From Micromonospora lupini (GTDB lineage Bacteria > Actinomycetota > Actinomycetes > Mycobacteriales > Micromonosporaceae), in NCBI RefSeq assembly GCF_026342015.1, contig NZ_JAPENL010000004.1:1-64000 (forward strand): a stretch of 64,000 nucleotides of DNA, in the 5' to 3' direction. The position numbers and the translations under genes are program-made. Position 1 is the first letter of the stretch; each line of letters opens with the position of its first letter. The notes below the pieces were generated by a model that did no database searches, was not told where the DNA came from, and saw nothing but the letters and a program-made list of their open reading frames with translations. Shown in pieces: positions 24,599 through 31,488 of the stretch.

Positions 24599-24727
24599 GC
24601 CGGTGATCCTGCCCCGCAGGGTGCTCGCGCGCCAGCACGAACATTCGTTTCTGCCGATCTTCGCCCCCGCAGGGTGTCCCCTCCCCCACGATGCGAAGGT
24701 GAGGAGCGTTCACGGCCGGCGCGGGCG

Positions 24728-25795
24728 GTGAGCCCGGCCCGGCGCCGGGCCAGCGCGGCGGCGCACCCGGCGCTGCGCCGGCCGGTCGCGCCGATGCTCG
24801 CCACGCCCGTCGACGAGGTGCCCGAGGGCCCCGACCTGATCCATGAGCCGAAATGGGACGGCTGGAGGTGCGTCGCCTTCCGGGAGGACGACGGGGTGTA
24901 TCTGCAGTCGCGGGCCGGCCGGAATCTCAGCACCTACTTCCCGGACATCACCCGAGCCGTCCGGACATTGCCGCCTGGGATGGTGCTGGACGGCGAATTG
25001 ATCGTGTGGCAGCGCGGGCGGACGAACTTCGCGCTGCTCCAGCGGAGGATCACCGCCGGCCGCGGCCTACTGCGCTTGGCTCGCGACTGCCCCGCGCACT
25101 ACGTGCTGTTCGATCTCCTCGCGGACGCCGGCGGCGAGGTGATCGTGGACCTGCCGCTGATGGAGCGGCGGGCCCGGCTGGAGCAGCTGCTCGTCGACGC
25201 GCCTTCGCAGCTCACCCTGACGCCGCAGACGGCGGATATGCGCGAGGTGTGGGACTGGCTGACGAACTGGACCGTGGCCACGGGCATTGAGGGCGTGGTG
25301 ACGAAACGGCTGGCCGGGCGGTACGAGCCGGGCAGGCGGGGCTGGTCGAAGTTCCGGACGCGGCTCGTGACCGAGGCGATCGTCGGCGGCGTGACCGGCA
25401 GTCTCCGGCACCCGCAGACCGTGCTGCTCGGCCGGCGCGACCGGCGGGGGCGGTTGCGGTATACCGGCCGTACCCATCCGCTGAGCGCGAACCAGGGCGA
25501 GGAGCTCGGCGGGATGCTGTCGCCGCTGCGGGCAGCGCAACGCCGCGGCGCTCCCGTGCTGCACCCTTGGCCGGAGCCGCTGCCCGCATCCTGGTCCGGC
25601 CAGCTGGACCGGCCAGCACCGCTGAGGTACGTACAGGTGGAGCCGATCGTGGTCGTGGAGATCGAAGCTGATGTGGCGTTCGAGCACCAGCGGTGGCGCC
25701 ACCGCGTCCGCTACGTCCGGGCACTGCCCGAGGGGTCGGTGTACGACGTGCCGCTGCTGCTCGGTGAGGAGGAGGGCTACTTCGGCGATCCCTGA
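24728..25795 (+). CDS. ATP-dependent DNA ligase (LigC/LigD-ligase type)
   Basis: 355 residues from the GTG at 24728. The adenylation motif is EPKWDGWR with Lys42 as the AMP-accepting residue. Further motifs are VLDGELIVW, FDLLADAG, GIEGVVTKRL and WSKFRT, then an OB-fold part (YTGRTHPL... VVEIEADVAFEH). This is the catalytic core of the actinobacterial LigC/LigD-type ligases. It may seal phage DNA ends or act in end-joining. No strong SD is seen near the start, so that end is uncertain. Confidence 0.85.
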   Translation: MSPARRRASAAAHPALRRPVAPMLATPVDEVPEGPDLIHEPKWDGWRCVAFREDDGVYLQSRAGRNLSTYFPDITRAVRTLPPGMVLDGELIVWQRGRTNFALLQRRITAGRGLLRLARDCPAHYVLFDLLADAGGEVIVDLPLMERRARLEQLLVDAPSQLTLTPQTADMREVWDWLTNWTVATGIEGVVTKRLAGRYEPGRRGWSKFRTRLVTEAIVGGVTGSLRHPQTVLLGRRDRRGRLRYTGRTHPLSANQGEELGGMLSPLRAAQRRGAPVLHPWPEPLPASWSGQLDRPAPLRYVQVEPIVVVEIEADVAFEHQRWRHRVRYVRALPEGSVYDVPLLLGEEEGYFGDP

Positions 25796-25846
25796 CCCGA
25801 GCAGGAATGAATGGATCCGCTCGACCCAGGCTTTACGATCCCGGCC

Positions 25847-26038
25847 ATGACGAATCCTCACATCGATCTGCCGTCGATGGCCCGCCTGCCAATGATCGTC
25901 GCCGAGGTGCCCTGCGTCGTCCTCGGGGTGGTCGGTGCCGTCATGTTTCCCGGTGCATGGTGGAGCTGGACGATGGCCGCCCTGTTCACCTCGCTGTTCG
26001 GCTTGAGCTTGTACGCACGCTGGCACTCGATCCGCTAG
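25847..26038 (+). CDS. Small two-TM membrane protein
   Basis: 63 residues from the ATG at 25847. TACGAT ends 7 nt upstream, so it is probably leaderless; a longer form from 25811 exists in frame. Two hydrophobic stretches (AEVPCVVLGVVGAVMFPGAWW; WTMAALFTSLFGLSLYA) and a basic end. Function unknown. Confidence 0.5.
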   Translation: MTNPHIDLPSMARLPMIVAEVPCVVLGVVGAVMFPGAWWSWTMAALFTSLFGLSLYARWHSIR

Positions 26039-26109
26039 CCGTCGAGGTGGACCCGCCCAGCGCCCGCACGATTCGCCAGTCTGCCCGCAGCGCGTCGTAC
26101 GCTCGGCTC

Positions 26110-26820
26110 GTGCTGCTCACCTACGTCGACGAGTCGTTCACCTCCCGGGTCTACTGGATCGGGGCGCTGATGGTGCCCGATGCCGCGGCGATCCCACTCA
26201 GCGAGGCACTCGACGAGGTGGTGGTCGACGCGGTGAAGACGTACGGGGTGCCGGTCGACGCCGAGTTGCACGGCTACGACCTCTTCCACGGCCGCAAGGG
26301 CTGGCGCGGCGTTCCGCCTCGGGCCCGGATCGCGGTCTACAGGGCCGCGATGGCGGCGATCGGCGGCCAGGACGGCGTGGCGGTGATCCTGCGTGGGGTG
26401 AAGCGCCAGCAGTTGATCAAGCGGTACACGTCGCCTCGGCCCGCTCACGAGGTGGTGCTGTCGCACGTGCTGGAGCGGGTCGACGGGTACGCGGCCTCTC
26501 GGGAGGAGTACGCGCTGGTCATCGCCGACGAGATCCAGGACCAGGCCGCTCACCGGGCCGACCTCGGCCGGTACCGGGTGTCAGGCACCGGCGGCTACCG
26601 CTCGCGGAAGTTGACCCGGATCGTCGACACGCTGCACTTCGCGCCGTCGCACGCGAGCCGCCTGGTCCAGGCCGTTGACCTGGTGACCTTCTTGTTCCAG
26701 CGCCTGGAGATCCCCGGCACTGACCCGCGGGCGGCTGCGGTCACTGAACAGTTGTGGGCGCTCGTTGAGCCGCGGCGGTACCACTCGTGGTGTTGGGATC
26801 CGATGCAGACGCAGTCCTGA
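26110..26820 (+). CDS. DUF3800 family protein
   Basis: 236 residues from the GTG at 26110; TACGCT ends 6 nt upstream, so it is leaderless. The N-terminal TYVDESFTSRVYWIGALMV and central LVIADEIQDQ plus LVQAVDLVTFLF match the DUF3800 pattern of an RNase H-like fold with conserved acidic residues. These proteins occur in defence and mobile contexts, and the activity is not established. It ends the accessory block. Confidence 0.75.
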   Translation: MLLTYVDESFTSRVYWIGALMVPDAAAIPLSEALDEVVVDAVKTYGVPVDAELHGYDLFHGRKGWRGVPPRARIAVYRAAMAAIGGQDGVAVILRGVKRQQLIKRYTSPRPAHEVVLSHVLERVDGYAASREEYALVIADEIQDQAAHRADLGRYRVSGTGGYRSRKLTRIVDTLHFAPSHASRLVQAVDLVTFLFQRLEIPGTDPRAAAVTEQLWALVEPRRYHSWCWDPMQTQS

Positions 26821-26834
26821 CCCCGGATGCACGA

Positions 26835-26856
26835 GAGGCCCGCGTAAGCGGGCCTC
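26835..26856 (+). terminator. Terminator stem
   Basis: GAGGCCCGC-GTAA-GCGGGCCTC, 9-bp perfect stem after the DUF3800 gene. Confidence 0.65.
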
Positions 26857-26910
26857 AAGGCGGGCGCGGGAGCCCCGGAGGGCGTCCTGCGGTTCCCAGG
26901 CTAGCAGGAC

Positions 26911-26929
26911 TTTGTGCGTGGCGCACAAA
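26911..26929. promoter_or_regulatory. Palindromic operator-like site
   Basis: TTTGTGCG-TGG-CGCACAAA, an 8-bp inverted repeat in the 237-nt non-coding stretch before the 27-kb gene. It is likely a dimeric repressor site; no regulator is assigned. Confidence 0.45.
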
Positions 26930-27010
26930 CTCCGCGCAGGTGGCGCGGGGTGTGCTGGGGTCGGGGATCTGGCAATCGTGTAGTCCTGGCGATCATGCGC
27001 CTCTCTCCGA

Positions 27011-27041
27011 TATTATCCATGTGTGCGGGTGAGCGACCCGC
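27011..27041 (+). promoter_or_regulatory. Early promoter with 5' hairpin, copy 11
   Basis: TATTAT (27011-27016), 8 nt, hairpin GCGGGT-GAGCG-ACCCGC (27025-27041). The -35 is weak. Confidence 0.7.
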
Positions 27042-27057
27042 CTACGGGAGGTGCAGC

Positions 27058-27882
27058 ATGGGCCAGTCAGCCTTCGTCACACAGGTCATCCCCCGGTACT
27101 CCGACGACGACGGGCCGTACGCCGACGTCCTCATCCAGATCGACGGCCGCCAGATCGGCGGAGCGTACCCATGTGCCGGAGAGCCGGGCGACCGTTGGGC
27201 CAGTTGGGGGCCGGCCGGGCTCTCGATGAAGCACCCCGACCGGCAGGCCGCGGTCCGTGCGCAGATCCAGGCGTACGCCGCCGATCCCTCCGGCTGGGAT
27301 CGCATCCTCGACGAGGAGGACGCGGAGAAGGCTGCCGACAGAGCCCGCCGCGACCGCGAGCTCCAGCAGGAGCGTGCACGCCGGCGCGAGCGGCGGCGCC
27401 GTGATCGCCTCGGCGATGACGAGCCCGGGCCAACCATCGTCACCATTCCGGCTTACCACGCCCTCTACGCCCCTATCGAGGAGGCGACAGCGGTAGGCGA
27501 CTGGTTGGCCGCGCACGGCATCGAGGACGCCGCCAGCTGCGTCCACGAGATACGCGTTGAGCAGCGGGCAGCCCGCCGCGTTGTCGTCTACCAGGCGTTG
27601 GCCAGCATCGTCGACGACCCGCAGGCGCGGACAGAGACGAGCGTCGTCACGCTCGCCATGGAGCCGCCCGCGATCGCGACGCCCCCGCGGCCGGATCTGC
27701 ACCAACTGTTCGACGACCACTGGCCCACCCGGTTCCCATTGATCGACTACGGTCGGCGGCTGGCCTGCGGCCGGTGCAGTGGGGAGCGGCGGTCGGCGAT
27801 GCCGCAGATCGGTTCGAGTGAGGCCCTCGTGGTGTGGCCCTGCAGCGTCCTGCAGGCGCAAATCGGCGGGGGCGACCGGTGA
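27058..27882 (+). CDS. Unknown early protein with Arg-rich middle
   Basis: 274 residues from the ATG at 27058 (GGGAGG upstream). An N-terminal beta-rich part (VTQVIPRYSDDDGPYADVLIQIDGRQIGG) leads into a very charged helix (ARRDRELQQERARRRERRRRD). The C-terminal domain carries CGRC and a late Cys. No known family. It heads a four-gene coupled unit ending in dcd. Confidence 0.6.
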   Translation: MGQSAFVTQVIPRYSDDDGPYADVLIQIDGRQIGGAYPCAGEPGDRWASWGPAGLSMKHPDRQAAVRAQIQAYAADPSGWDRILDEEDAEKAADRARRDRELQQERARRRERRRRDRLGDDEPGPTIVTIPAYHALYAPIEEATAVGDWLAAHGIEDAASCVHEIRVEQRAARRVVVYQALASIVDDPQARTETSVVTLAMEPPAIATPPRPDLHQLFDDHWPTRFPLIDYGRRLACGRCSGERRSAMPQIGSSEALVVWPCSVLQAQIGGGDR

Positions 27883-28187
27883 GCAGGCCGCCCCAGCGGC
27901 GGGTCATGGTGGAGTTCGTCGACACCGGCAGCACGCCGGCGCCGTTCCGGCTCTGCGCGGCGTGCGCGATGAAGCGTTGCACCGAAGCCGGACCGGAGTG
28001 CCGCGACCGGGACGTCTGCAACTGTCCGTGCGTGCTGTTCGAGGGCGAGGACCTCGACCGGTTCCTGCGCGACCTGCGCTCCGTTGGCGGGCCCTGGCTG
28101 GTGGAAGGGGGCCGCTCCGTGGTCGACGGGAGCCTCGTCGACGAGAAGGACGCAAGCCGGGAGCTGCCGGGAGGATCGCCAGCGTGA
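27879..28187 (+). CDS. Small Cys-rich protein
   Basis: 102 residues, GTG overlapping the previous stop. Eight cysteines, arranged as CAACAMKRC...CRDRDVCNCPC, suggest a zinc or structural metal site. It lies in the dcd operon and overlaps the next gene by 4 nt. Function unknown. Confidence 0.6.
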   Translation: MSRPPQRRVMVEFVDTGSTPAPFRLCAACAMKRCTEAGPECRDRDVCNCPCVLFEGEDLDRFLRDLRSVGGPWLVEGGRSVVDGSLVDEKDASRELPGGSPA

Positions 28188-28390
28188 AGGGCCGCCCCAG
28201 CACCGAACCGCCGACGTTGCTGTGCGCCAACTGCCTGGTCATCGTCGGCCAGCATGGCGACCAGCTGCGGCACACCGCGCTGCTCGACCCGGCCCGGTAC
28301 GAGGTGTGCGACAGCCCCGTTCGTGGACGGCCGGCGAAAGCCGGCGAGGTGGCACGTGGGCACGGTAAGCCAGTCGGGAGAACGCGGTGA
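28184..28390 (+). CDS. Small protein with CxxC
   Basis: 68 residues from the GTG at 28184 (GGGAGG upstream). It has LLCANCLVIVGQHGDQLRHTALLDPARYEVCD, a mini zinc-ribbon-like arrangement. Coupled to the preceding gene and to dcd. Unknown function. Confidence 0.55.
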   Translation: MKGRPSTEPPTLLCANCLVIVGQHGDQLRHTALLDPARYEVCDSPVRGRPAKAGEVARGHGKPVGRTR

Positions 28391-28968
28391 CGCTACTGTC
28401 GGATCGAGGGCTGGTCGCCGAGATCGAGGCTGGCGGGCTCACTCTCGACCCGTGGGCGCCGGAGCTGATCCAGCCGAGCTCTGTGGACGTGCGGCTGGAC
28501 AAGCTGTTCCGGGTCTTCAACGATCACCTCCACACGTACATCGACCCATCCGTTCGGCAGGATGAACTGACGAGTGAGGTGGTGGTTCCGGCCGGCCGGC
28601 CGTTCGTGCTGCACCCGGGGCGGTTCGTGCTCGCGTCGACACTCGAAGTGGTGTCGCTCAGCGCCCGCCTGGCGGCGCAGTTGGAGGGCAAGTCGAGCCT
28701 GGCGCGGCTCGGTCTGGTGATCCACAAGACTGCCGGGTTCATCGATCCGGGGTTCTCTGGTCACGTGACGCTGGAGCTGTCCAACGCGGCGAACCTGCCG
28801 ATCCGCCTATGGCCGGGGATGAAGGTTGGGCAGCTCAAGGTGTTCCGGTTGTCGTCGCCGGCGTCGGCTCCGTACGGGTCGACGGTGTACGGGTCGAGGT
28901 ACCAGGGGCAGCGTGGGCCGACTCCGTCGCGGGCCTGGTGGCAGTGGCGTACGTGGCCGACGAATTGA
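28387..28968 (+). CDS. dcd: dCTP deaminase
   Basis: 193 residues, close to the family norm of about 190. Motifs: IQPSSVDVRLDKLFRVF, LHPGRFVLASTLEVV, EGKSSLARLGLVIHKTAGF, IDPGFSGHVTLELSNAANLPI and PGMKVGQLKVF. The GKSSLARLG/IDPGF set carries the active-site residues. The enzyme turns dCTP into dUTP, or directly into dUMP in the bifunctional actinobacterial and archaeal forms, supplying dTTP precursors. It is the last gene of the four-gene coupled unit. The C-terminus ends in an Arg/Trp-rich tail. Confidence 0.92.
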   Translation: MTLLSDRGLVAEIEAGGLTLDPWAPELIQPSSVDVRLDKLFRVFNDHLHTYIDPSVRQDELTSEVVVPAGRPFVLHPGRFVLASTLEVVSLSARLAAQLEGKSSLARLGLVIHKTAGFIDPGFSGHVTLELSNAANLPIRLWPGMKVGQLKVFRLSSPASAPYGSTVYGSRYQGQRGPTPSRAWWQWRTWPTN

Positions 28969-29018
28969 GATCCATGATCACATCTGCTAAACTGTATGTG
29001 TGCGGGTGAGCGACCCGC
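28965..29018 (+). promoter_or_regulatory. Early promoter with 5' hairpin, copy 12
   Basis: TTGAGA, 17 nt, TAAACT (28988-28993), 8 nt, hairpin GCGGGT-GAGCG-ACCCGC (29002-29018). The -35 overlaps the end of dcd. Confidence 0.75.
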
Positions 29019-29034
29019 CAGTTTGGGAGGCGTC

Positions 29035-29559
29035 ATGGGGATCCTCGACAACATCGACCAGACCATCATCTCGGCCGAGCAGGCCCTGATCCGCGACGGC
29101 GCCCGGCAGGTCCCGCCGCCAGCCGACACTGACGGGCACCCGACCGTCCGAGCACTGTTCATCCCGGGCCTGATGGGCGAGCCGGTCGTCGAGCAGCAAC
29201 TGCCGGTGGACTCAGAGGGCGACTGCTCCGACGCCGTCCGAGCGCTGATCAAGGGACCGATCCAGCACATCCCCGTCCTGGACGGCATCGACTTCCTCTG
29301 CGACGAGAACGCCGGCGAGTGCGCAGGGCTGAACCTGCGCGCCACGGCTCTGCTGATCACGATGAAGCGCACCTTCGCCGAAGGCCGGTTCCCAGGCAAG
29401 ACGCCGGAAGACCCCGAGGAGGCGCTGGAAGAGGCCGCCCTGTGGGCGACGCACATGCGCCTGGCCGGCCCGGTGGTCATCGTTGGCGTCGAATCTCGGC
29501 GCTCGGTGTCGCTGCCGGAGTCCACGATCGTCCACGCCCAAACCCTGCTCGGCCTGTAG
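29035..29559 (+). CDS. Unknown early protein
   Basis: 174 residues from the ATG at 29035 (GGGAGG upstream). Compact alpha/beta character with a helical C-terminal half (PEEALEEAALWATHMRLAGPVVIVGVESRRSVSLPES). Three cysteines occur near SEGDCSD and DFLCDENAGEC. No domain recognised. Single-gene unit with promoter and terminator. Confidence 0.6.
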   Translation: MGILDNIDQTIISAEQALIRDGARQVPPPADTDGHPTVRALFIPGLMGEPVVEQQLPVDSEGDCSDAVRALIKGPIQHIPVLDGIDFLCDENAGECAGLNLRATALLITMKRTFAEGRFPGKTPEDPEEALEEAALWATHMRLAGPVVIVGVESRRSVSLPESTIVHAQTLLGL

Positions 29560-29563
29560 CGGT

Positions 29564-29598
29564 GCGGGAGCCGGCGGCCCCACGCCGCCGGCTCCCGC
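29564..29598 (+). terminator. Terminator-like stem
   Basis: 14-bp perfect stem GCGGGAGCCGGCGG / CCGCCGGCTCCCGC. Confidence 0.65.
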
Positions 29599-29667
29599 CG
29601 CACCCGGACCCGGACGGCCGCCCACCGAAGGGCGGGCCGCATCCACCACGATCGCGAGGAGCTGACA

Positions 29668-30033
29668 TTGAGTGGCGACTGGGTAGACGAGACCGTGGAC
29701 CACGGCCACCGTACGGTGGCCGGCGTCGAGGTGCTCATCGAGGAGGAGCGCTGGCGCTACGGCGGCAGCTCGTTCTCCGTCTGTCGCGCCAGCGACCGGT
29801 TCGATCTGACGCAGGAGGTGCACGGGCAGTGCTTCGACGGTCCGCCGACCGATGAGGAGATCCAGGGCCTGCTGAACGAGCTGAGCGAGGATGAGGACGA
29901 CGCCCCGGGCAAGGTCGTCTGGTCCTGCGACGGATGCGGCGACATCTTCCGCGAAGGTGAGGAGGACCAGGCCGTCGACCACGTCAAGGACTGCGACCTC
30001 GTCGACGGCACCGGCCACGCGCTCCAGTCCTGA
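29668..30033 (+). CDS. Small protein with C2H2-like zinc site
   Basis: 121 residues, TTG start with GAGGAG upstream. An acidic C-terminal part contains WSCDGCGDIFREGEEDQAVDHVKDC, a zinc-finger arrangement (Cys-x2-Cys then His and Cys). The N-terminal domain is beta-rich (GVEVLIEEERWRYGGSSFSVC). No family recognised. Confidence 0.6.
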   Translation: MSGDWVDETVDHGHRTVAGVEVLIEEERWRYGGSSFSVCRASDRFDLTQEVHGQCFDGPPTDEEIQGLLNELSEDEDDAPGKVVWSCDGCGDIFREGEEDQAVDHVKDCDLVDGTGHALQS

Positions 30034-30057
30034 TGCAAGGTCGGTTCACCTCATCGG

Positions 30058-30088
30058 AAGCGCCGCCGGCACCGCGCCAGCGGCGCTT
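30058..30088 (+). terminator. Terminator-like stem
   Basis: AAGCGCCGC / GCGGCGCTT, 9 bp, then TTCG. Confidence 0.5.
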
Positions 30089-30131
30089 TCGCCGTTCCGG
30101 ACGTCCGGCCCATCCACTACGGTGCGAACTC

Positions 30132-30500
30132 ATGAAGAAACTCATCGCTGTCGTCGCCCTGGTCTGCGCCGGTCTCACGATGGCCGGCTGCTCAGAGAAG
30201 AAGAGCACGAGCGAGCAGCGGCTCGAAGCCCTGGACAAGGTCTACAAGCAGGGCAAGGAAGCACGCTCATCCATGGAGCGCCGCGGCGTCGAGGCGACCG
30301 ACGCGTCGTGCGCCGACATGTACGTCAGCACCGACACCGACCGCGAGGGCACCTACGAGGAGCTGCAAGACAAGCAGTACCAGGCCACGCGGAAGCAGTC
30401 GTACGTCAACGGGTGCATGAACCGGCCTGCGAACGCCACTCCTTCGCCGACGCCATCAGCTTCGTCGAGCGCATCGGTTGCCGTATCACCAGCGTCGTAG
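30132..30500 (+). CDS. Lipoprotein, possible superinfection-exclusion factor
   Basis: 122 residues from the ATG at 30132. The signal peptide MKKLIAVVALVCAGLTMAGC ends in a lipobox (TMAGC), so the mature protein is a membrane-bound lipoprotein. The mature part is charged and ends in a Pro/Ser/Ala stalk. TACGGT ends 8 nt before the ATG, so it may be nearly leaderless and expressed in the lysogen. Exclusion is only a guess based on location and type. Confidence 0.7.
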   Translation: MKKLIAVVALVCAGLTMAGCSEKKSTSEQRLEALDKVYKQGKEARSSMERRGVEATDASCADMYVSTDTDREGTYEELQDKQYQATRKQSYVNGCMNRPANATPSPTPSASSSASVAVSPAS

Positions 30501-30542
30501 AGGTCGAGGCGCGGCCGTCACCACCGGCCGCGCCCATCCTGC

Positions 30543-30571
30543 TACAATAGGTGTGCGGGTGAGCGACCCGC
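30543..30571 (+). promoter_or_regulatory. Early promoter with 5' hairpin, copy 13
   Basis: TACAAT (30543-30548), 6 nt, hairpin GCGGGT-GAGCG-ACCCGC (30555-30571). Confidence 0.7.
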
Positions 30572-30585
30572 AGTAGGAGGAGACA

Positions 30586-30849
30586 GTGGAAACCACCCGA
30601 GGCCTTGAGGCCACCCGCGCCCTGACCCAGGTGCGTACCGTCCTCTCCCGGGCAGAGACTGCCCGGAAAATCCTCGACGGGCCAACCGAGTATCACACCT
30701 CCGACGACGCCGGCGGCATTGACTTCGACCGAGGCAAGTACGAGGACCCGGACGCCGCCGAGATGCGCGCAGCTCTGGACCAGGTGGTCGAGCTGCTCTC
30801 TCGCTGGCGCAAGACCGGTAGGGCTACCAGTTCCACGCCCGGCGCGTGA
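30586..30849 (+). CDS. Small unknown early protein
   Basis: 87 residues, GTG with AGGAGGAG upstream. Mostly helical and charged (LEATRALTQVRTVLSRAETARKILDG; AAEMRAALDQVVELLSRWRK). It is the last gene with the hairpin leader before the virion region. Function unknown. Confidence 0.6.
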   Translation: METTRGLEATRALTQVRTVLSRAETARKILDGPTEYHTSDDAGGIDFDRGKYEDPDAAEMRAALDQVVELLSRWRKTGRATSSTPGA

Positions 30850-30852
30850 CCG

Positions 30853-30882
30853 GGGAGGCCCCGGGCCATCCCGGGGCCTCCC
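30853..30882. terminator. Bidirectional terminator
   Basis: 13-bp perfect stem GGGAGGCCCCGGG / CCCGGGGCCTCCC with CCAT loop, between convergent genes. Confidence 0.7.
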
Positions 30883-30886
30883 GTGG

Positions 30887-31132
30887 TCAGCGCTGGCGGT
30901 ACGCCGCCCAGACCGCGAGGCAGAGTCCGACGGTGCTGGCAAAAGCCACGCCGGACTGAAGGACCGCGTCGGCCACCTCCTGGGTGCTGGCCCAGACGAT
31001 GAAACCCGTCCAGCTCGCCACCAGCAGCGCGGTCAGGAAGACGAGCGCGAAGGACAATGCCTTGTGGCAGTCGACGGCCCGGCCCCGCGGCTCGGGCGCC
31101 GGCGACGAAGGCGGCAGAGGGAGTACGGTCAT
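30887..31132 (-). CDS. Small two-TM membrane protein
   Basis: 81 residues from the ATG at 31132 (GAAAGGA upstream). Two TM segments (ALSFALVFLTALLVASWTGFIVW; VLQSGVAFASTVGLCLAVWAAY) after a Pro-rich N-terminus. Reverse strand, single gene. Function unknown. Confidence 0.55.
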   Translation of the reverse strand: MTVLPLPPSSPAPEPRGRAVDCHKALSFALVFLTALLVASWTGFIVWASTQEVADAVLQSGVAFASTVGLCLAVWAAYRQR

Positions 31133-31488
31133 GCTGACGACGTCCTTTCGGTCATCAGGCGGATGGTTCGGGTGGACTCGTTCGTGACGGCATCCGGCTG
31201 CAACCCGGGTGCCGTCCGGTGTTTGGAGACGCAGCGTCTCCGGCGGCGGCACTCTGGCTGCATCCGAGGGCCGCTACCCAGGTTCAGGTGAACTTTGACG
31301 ACGGGTCCTGGCTGCACCCAGGTGACGTCGGCAGTGATCTTTCGGACTGAAGTTTATGCCGTTCGGCCCGGCCGAGCATTTCCCGCCCTTTGCCATCGTC
31401 CTTTTCACAGAACGTGCTTAAAGTTCGGCAATTGCTGCGCAGGGTGGCTGCTAGGACGTAAGAGGCGCGGTTCGGCGAGGATCCCGCC
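31133..31488. repeat. Non-coding region with direct repeats and a palindrome
   Basis: No convincing gene in 356 nt. It holds three GGCTGCANCC repeats (near 31196, 31256 and 31310, spacings 60 and 54) and a perfect palindrome GGAGACGC-A-GCGTCTCC at 31225-31241. An AT-richer stretch follows, then the late promoter at 31455. Confidence 0.5.
31455..31482 (+). promoter_or_regulatory. Late-type promoter, copy 2 (zeta-like gene)
   Basis: GACGTAAG, 13 nt, CGAGGAT. The GTG start is 6 nt after the -10 box, so leaderless. Confidence 0.7.

Noticed and set aside
28148..28183. Late-promoter-like GACGCAAG-N13-GGAGGAT before the small CxxC gene
   Set aside because: It lies inside a coding region of a coupled early operon, and the GGAGG is better explained as the SD of the next gene. 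It was not counted in the family.
3354..30560. Reading frames that begin in the leader hairpins (MCAGERPA... or VSDP...)
   Set aside because: They arise from translating the conserved hairpin itself. The peptides diverge right after it, and each real gene has a better SD and start downstream.
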